8,321 nt of DNA from Bacteroidales bacterium UBA1205 (GTDB taxonomy: Bacteria > Bacteroidota > Bacteroidia > Bacteroidales > WCHB1-69). How positions within the stretch are numbered: the first letter of the stretch is position 1; the number at the start of each line of letters is the position of its first letter. Under the pieces are notes generated by a model. It had not been told where the DNA came from, did no database searches, and saw only the letters and a list, made by a program, of their open reading frames with translations. The stretch spans positions 1 to 8,321 of the forward strand of contig DBXT01000039.1 of the NCBI GenBank assembly GCA_002309615.1. Reading direction: 5' to 3'. This document shows, in pieces, positions 6,124 to 8,321 of this stretch. The position numbers were made by a program, and so were the translations under genes.

Positions 6124-7350
6124 ATGATACCATTTTCACCACCCAGAGTAGATGACAAAACAGTAGAAGAAGTAAGCAAAGCCCTTTTATCGGGATGGAT
6201 TACCACCGGTCCGCGCACCCGCGAATTTGAACAACGCATAGCCTCCTATTGCGGAGCGGAAAAGGTGTTGTGCGTTAATTCGGCTTCTGCCGGTTTGGAG
6301 TTGGCATTACGCTGGTTCGGTGTGCAAGCCGGAGACGAGGTGATTTTACCCGCCTATACTTATGCCGCCACCGCCAACGTGGTGATACATTGCGGAGCTA
6401 CTCCGGTAATGGTAGATAGCAATAATGATGATTTTAATATCAATATAGAAGCAGTAAAACGAGCTATCACCCCGAAAACCAAGGTGATTATGCCTGTGGA
6501 TATCGGGGGAATGCCTTGCGACTACCGGGCTCTTCATCTATTGGTAAACGACCCTGCCGTCAAACAAATGTTTATCCCTCATACCGACAACCAACGCACA
6601 TTATCCCGCATTATGATATTATCCGATTCCGCTCACTCCATAGGAGGGGTATATCACGAAAAAAAAACAGGAAGTTTAGCCGATATCAGTGTGTTTTCTT
6701 TTCACGCCGTTAAAAATCTCACCACAGCGGAAGGTGGTGCCGTCTGTTTGAACCTGCCTAATGTTTTTTCATCCGAAGAAATATACAAACAATTGAATAT
6801 AAAATCATTACACGGGCAAACCAAGGATGCGTTTTCAAAAATGCAAATAGGAAATTGGGAATATGATATAGTAGAAGCCGGACAAAAGTGCAATATGACG
6901 GATATAGCCGCTGCCATAGGATTGGTGGAATTAGCACGTTATGAAAACGATATGCTGGTTAAACGCAAAGCTATTTTTGATGCTTATAGTGCGGCTTTTG
7001 CTCAAGAACCATGGGCAGAAATACCATTATACAGCACTTCTGACAGAACATCGTCTTATCATTTATATTTGTTAAGAATCAAAAATATCAGCATAGCACA
7101 ACGCAATGACATCATCAACAAAATATTTCAACAAGACGTGGCTGTAAATGTGCATTACAAACCCCTTCCTTTGATGACTTATTACAAGAATTTAGGATAC
7201 AACATGAACCATTATCCTGTTGCATACGATAACTATAGCCGTGAAATCAGTTTGCCCGTGTATTACAATTTGAGCAACAAAGATATAAACATGGTGATAA
7301 AAGCTGTTAAAACAGCTGTAAATCAAGTATTATATAATATTGATGCATGA
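6124..7350 (+). CDS. DegT/DnrJ/EryC1/StrS-family PLP aminotransferase (sugar aminotransferase type)
   Basis: Enzymes of this fold-type I family use pyridoxal phosphate to aminate keto-sugars, usually nucleotide-linked ones for LPS, capsule or glycoprotein glycans, in the cytoplasm. The 408 residues include the N-terminal WITTGPRTREFEQ motif (25-37), the cofactor phosphate region NSASAGLELAL (53-63), LPAYTYAATANVV, the cofactor-binding Asp D168 in SDSAHS, and the Schiff-base lysine K197 in FHAVKNLTTAEGG. The C-terminal VHYKPLPLM and SREISLPVYYNLS motifs are also typical. About 15-20 extra residues (near 142-163) separate the PVDIGGMPCD strand from D168, compared with ArnB-like members. Substrate and pathway cannot be assigned: no dehydratase, epimerase or glycosyltransferase gene is adjacent. 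It has its own promoter and its stop overlaps the next start. A run of nine A (6659-6667) lies in the coding sequence without breaking it. Confidence 0.9.
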   Translation: MIPFSPPRVDDKTVEEVSKALLSGWITTGPRTREFEQRIASYCGAEKVLCVNSASAGLELALRWFGVQAGDEVILPAYTYAATANVVIHCGATPVMVDSNNDDFNINIEAVKRAITPKTKVIMPVDIGGMPCDYRALHLLVNDPAVKQMFIPHTDNQRTLSRIMILSDSAHSIGGVYHEKKTGSLADISVFSFHAVKNLTTAEGGAVCLNLPNVFSSEEIYKQLNIKSLHGQTKDAFSKMQIGNWEYDIVEAGQKCNMTDIAAAIGLVELARYENDMLVKRKAIFDAYSAAFAQEPWAEIPLYSTSDRTSSYHLYLLRIKNISIAQRNDIINKIFQQDVAVNVHYKPLPLMTYYKNLGYNMNHYPVAYDNYSREISLPVYYNLSNKDINMVIKAVKTAVNQVLYNIDA

Positions 7351-8198
7351 AACCGTTTAAATGCATACTCATATTTTTGCTATTATATCCTGCCCTGTCT
7401 TTAATGTCGCAAAATACGCACACTAAAGATATAAGCTATTGTCAAAAGGTATTTCGTCTGGGTGATATTTTACCCGATAGCATAGTCTTGCACGGCAGCC
7501 AGCAAGGAATGGCTATCATCGGGAAATATGCCTATCTGCTACGACACGGGGGAGAATGCGTGGTGATAAACATTCGTACAAGGCAATTAAAATCCGTTTA
7601 CCGCCTGCCCGAAAACGATACTCATTGCAACAATGCCAATTTCGGGGGCAGATATCATGGTAAACCTTTGCTATATGTATCGGAATGCTACAACGAAAAA
7701 GCCTGTAAAGTTTATGCCGTAAACCCTAAAAATGCCCGATTGGTACAAAAAATATATTACCATTCGCCAAGTTTTCCCGTCGCCCAAGATTGGTGTATAG
7801 ACACCCGAAGCAAAACCATCTACGCCTATGGCGGAAAAACAGGAGATACCTTGTATTTAAAACAATTTCATCTTCCTTCGGTCAACGAAAAAGAAGTAAT
7901 ATTGACCGATGAACATGTTATCAACACCATTCCCATTACTTGTGTCAGCATACCACAGGGAAGCAAAATAAAAAGAGGCTGTGTGTTTTTGCCGGACGGG
8001 GCTAGAACAAATGCATTATTCTTACATGCCGTCAACTTAACTACCCGACAAAATATATGGACCGCCAATCTGAACGAAATCGCCTGCGAACCGGAAGGCA
8101 TAGATATAAAAGGGAAATGGCTGTATATTAATTTTCACACTCCTGATTTCAAAAACAATACCCTTTATAAATTCAAAATAAAACCATTATATAGATAA
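7347..8198 (+). CDS. Exported cysteine-rich beta-propeller-like protein, function unknown
   Basis: A 283-residue protein with a signal peptide: MKPFK, hydrophobic stretch 6-20, probable cleavage near S21/Q22. The mature part consists of repeated beta-strand units in which a short YVxxxN or YAYGG-type strand is followed by a loop, for example near 61-80, 107-126, 157-175 and 254-275. This resembles a beta-propeller or related all-beta repeat fold. Nine cysteines remain after cleavage (C32, C71, C94, C114, C120, C150, C199, C212, C247), implying several disulfides in the periplasm, and there is an unusual HCNNANFG motif at 93-100 and a CEPEGIDI motif at 247-254. No lipobox and no catalytic triad were recognised. 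The start ATG overlaps the aminotransferase TGA (ATGA, 7347-7350), which implies translational coupling. I do not recognise the family; the fold call is inference. Confidence 0.75.
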   Translation: MKPFKCILIFLLLYPALSLMSQNTHTKDISYCQKVFRLGDILPDSIVLHGSQQGMAIIGKYAYLLRHGGECVVINIRTRQLKSVYRLPENDTHCNNANFGGRYHGKPLLYVSECYNEKACKVYAVNPKNARLVQKIYYHSPSFPVAQDWCIDTRSKTIYAYGGKTGDTLYLKQFHLPSVNEKEVILTDEHVINTIPITCVSIPQGSKIKRGCVFLPDGARTNALFLHAVNLTTRQNIWTANLNEIACEPEGIDIKGKWLYINFHTPDFKNNTLYKFKIKPLYR

Positions 8199-8246
8199 AA
8201 ATACTCGGGAACGTATAAGTATTAACATCAGCTAACGGATATAACG

Positions 8247-8278
8247 AAAAAAGAGAACACTTTGTGTTCTCTTTTTTT
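8247..8278. terminator. Strong bidirectional Rho-independent terminator
   Basis: A perfect 14-bp inverted repeat (8247-8260 and 8264-8277) has six A, then GAGAACAC, a TTT loop, then GTGTTCTC and a T-run to 8278. It works by the same rule in both directions: it ends the aminotransferase/exported-protein operon 48 nt after its stop, and lies immediately behind the CCA end of the tRNA-Val gene on the other strand. Confidence 0.9.
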
Positions 8279-8321
8279 GGTGGGAGTTAGTGGATTCGAA
8301 CCACTGACCCTCTGCTTGTAA
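8278..8321 (-). tRNA. tRNA-Val (anticodon UAC), 3' part, cut by window edge
   Basis: Read on the minus strand this is the 3' half of a tRNA. Starting at 8321 come U33, anticodon UAC (8320-8318), A37 and A38, anticodon stem GCAGA (8315-8311), variable loop GGGUC (8310-8306), T stem AGTGG/CCACT closing the loop TTCGAAT, acceptor strand AACTCCC (8288-8282), discriminator A (8281) and an encoded CCA (8280-8278). UAC reads valine GUN codons. The 5' half, with the expected acceptor GGGAGTT and the D arm, lies beyond the window, so the isotype rests on the anticodon alone. The CCA abuts the bidirectional terminator. Confidence 0.9.

Noticed and set aside
1..8321. CRISPR arrays, insertion sequences, prophage, toxin-antitoxin or defence genes
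   Set aside because: No spaced direct repeats, transposase or integrase motifs, or small paired toxin-antitoxin frames were seen; a tRNA gene lies at the right edge, but no attachment-site repeat is visible.

Overview
The window looks like ordinary chromosome of a member of the Bacteroidota (Bacteroidetes). The DNA is AT-rich. Four putative promoters carry the phylum-typical -7 element TAnnTTTG, each extended to TAnnTTTGCA, and no real start codon has a clear Shine-Dalgarno sequence. I cannot name the genus. There are no insertion sequences, CRISPR arrays or phage genes.

Layout. (1) At 1-660 (+) lies the C-terminal part of a sodium:solute symporter, cut by the left edge. (2) A 195-bp gap follows with two hairpin/T-run terminators and a promoter. 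(3) At 856-1128 (+) is a small lipoprotein of unknown role. (4) Convergent to it is a minus-strand block, 5994 to 1147: tsaD (tRNA t6A synthesis), then a large exported TPR-like protein with its own putative promoter, then mutY (adenine glycosylase for 8-oxoG:A mismatches) starting 4 nt after the large gene stops. (5) A 129-bp divergent promoter region separates tsaD from a plus-strand operon, 6124-8198. This holds a DegT/DnrJ/EryC1/StrS-type PLP aminotransferase overlapping (ATGA) an exported, cysteine-rich, beta-propeller-like protein of unknown function. (6) A strong symmetrical terminator ends this operon and also lies directly behind a tRNA-Val(UAC) gene that enters from the right edge on the minus strand.

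How the genes relate. tsaD and mutY are housekeeping genes for translation and DNA repair. The less understood parts are three exported or lipidated proteins of unknown function: the small lipoprotein, the 884-residue TPR-like protein in the mutY transcript, and the 283-residue protein coupled to the aminotransferase. I see no clear defence, mobile or biosynthetic system. The best candidate for something undescribed is the aminotransferase/exported-protein pair, where a cytoplasmic, probably nucleotide-sugar-modifying enzyme is tightly coupled to a secreted protein. Part 2 observations are modest and are scored that way.
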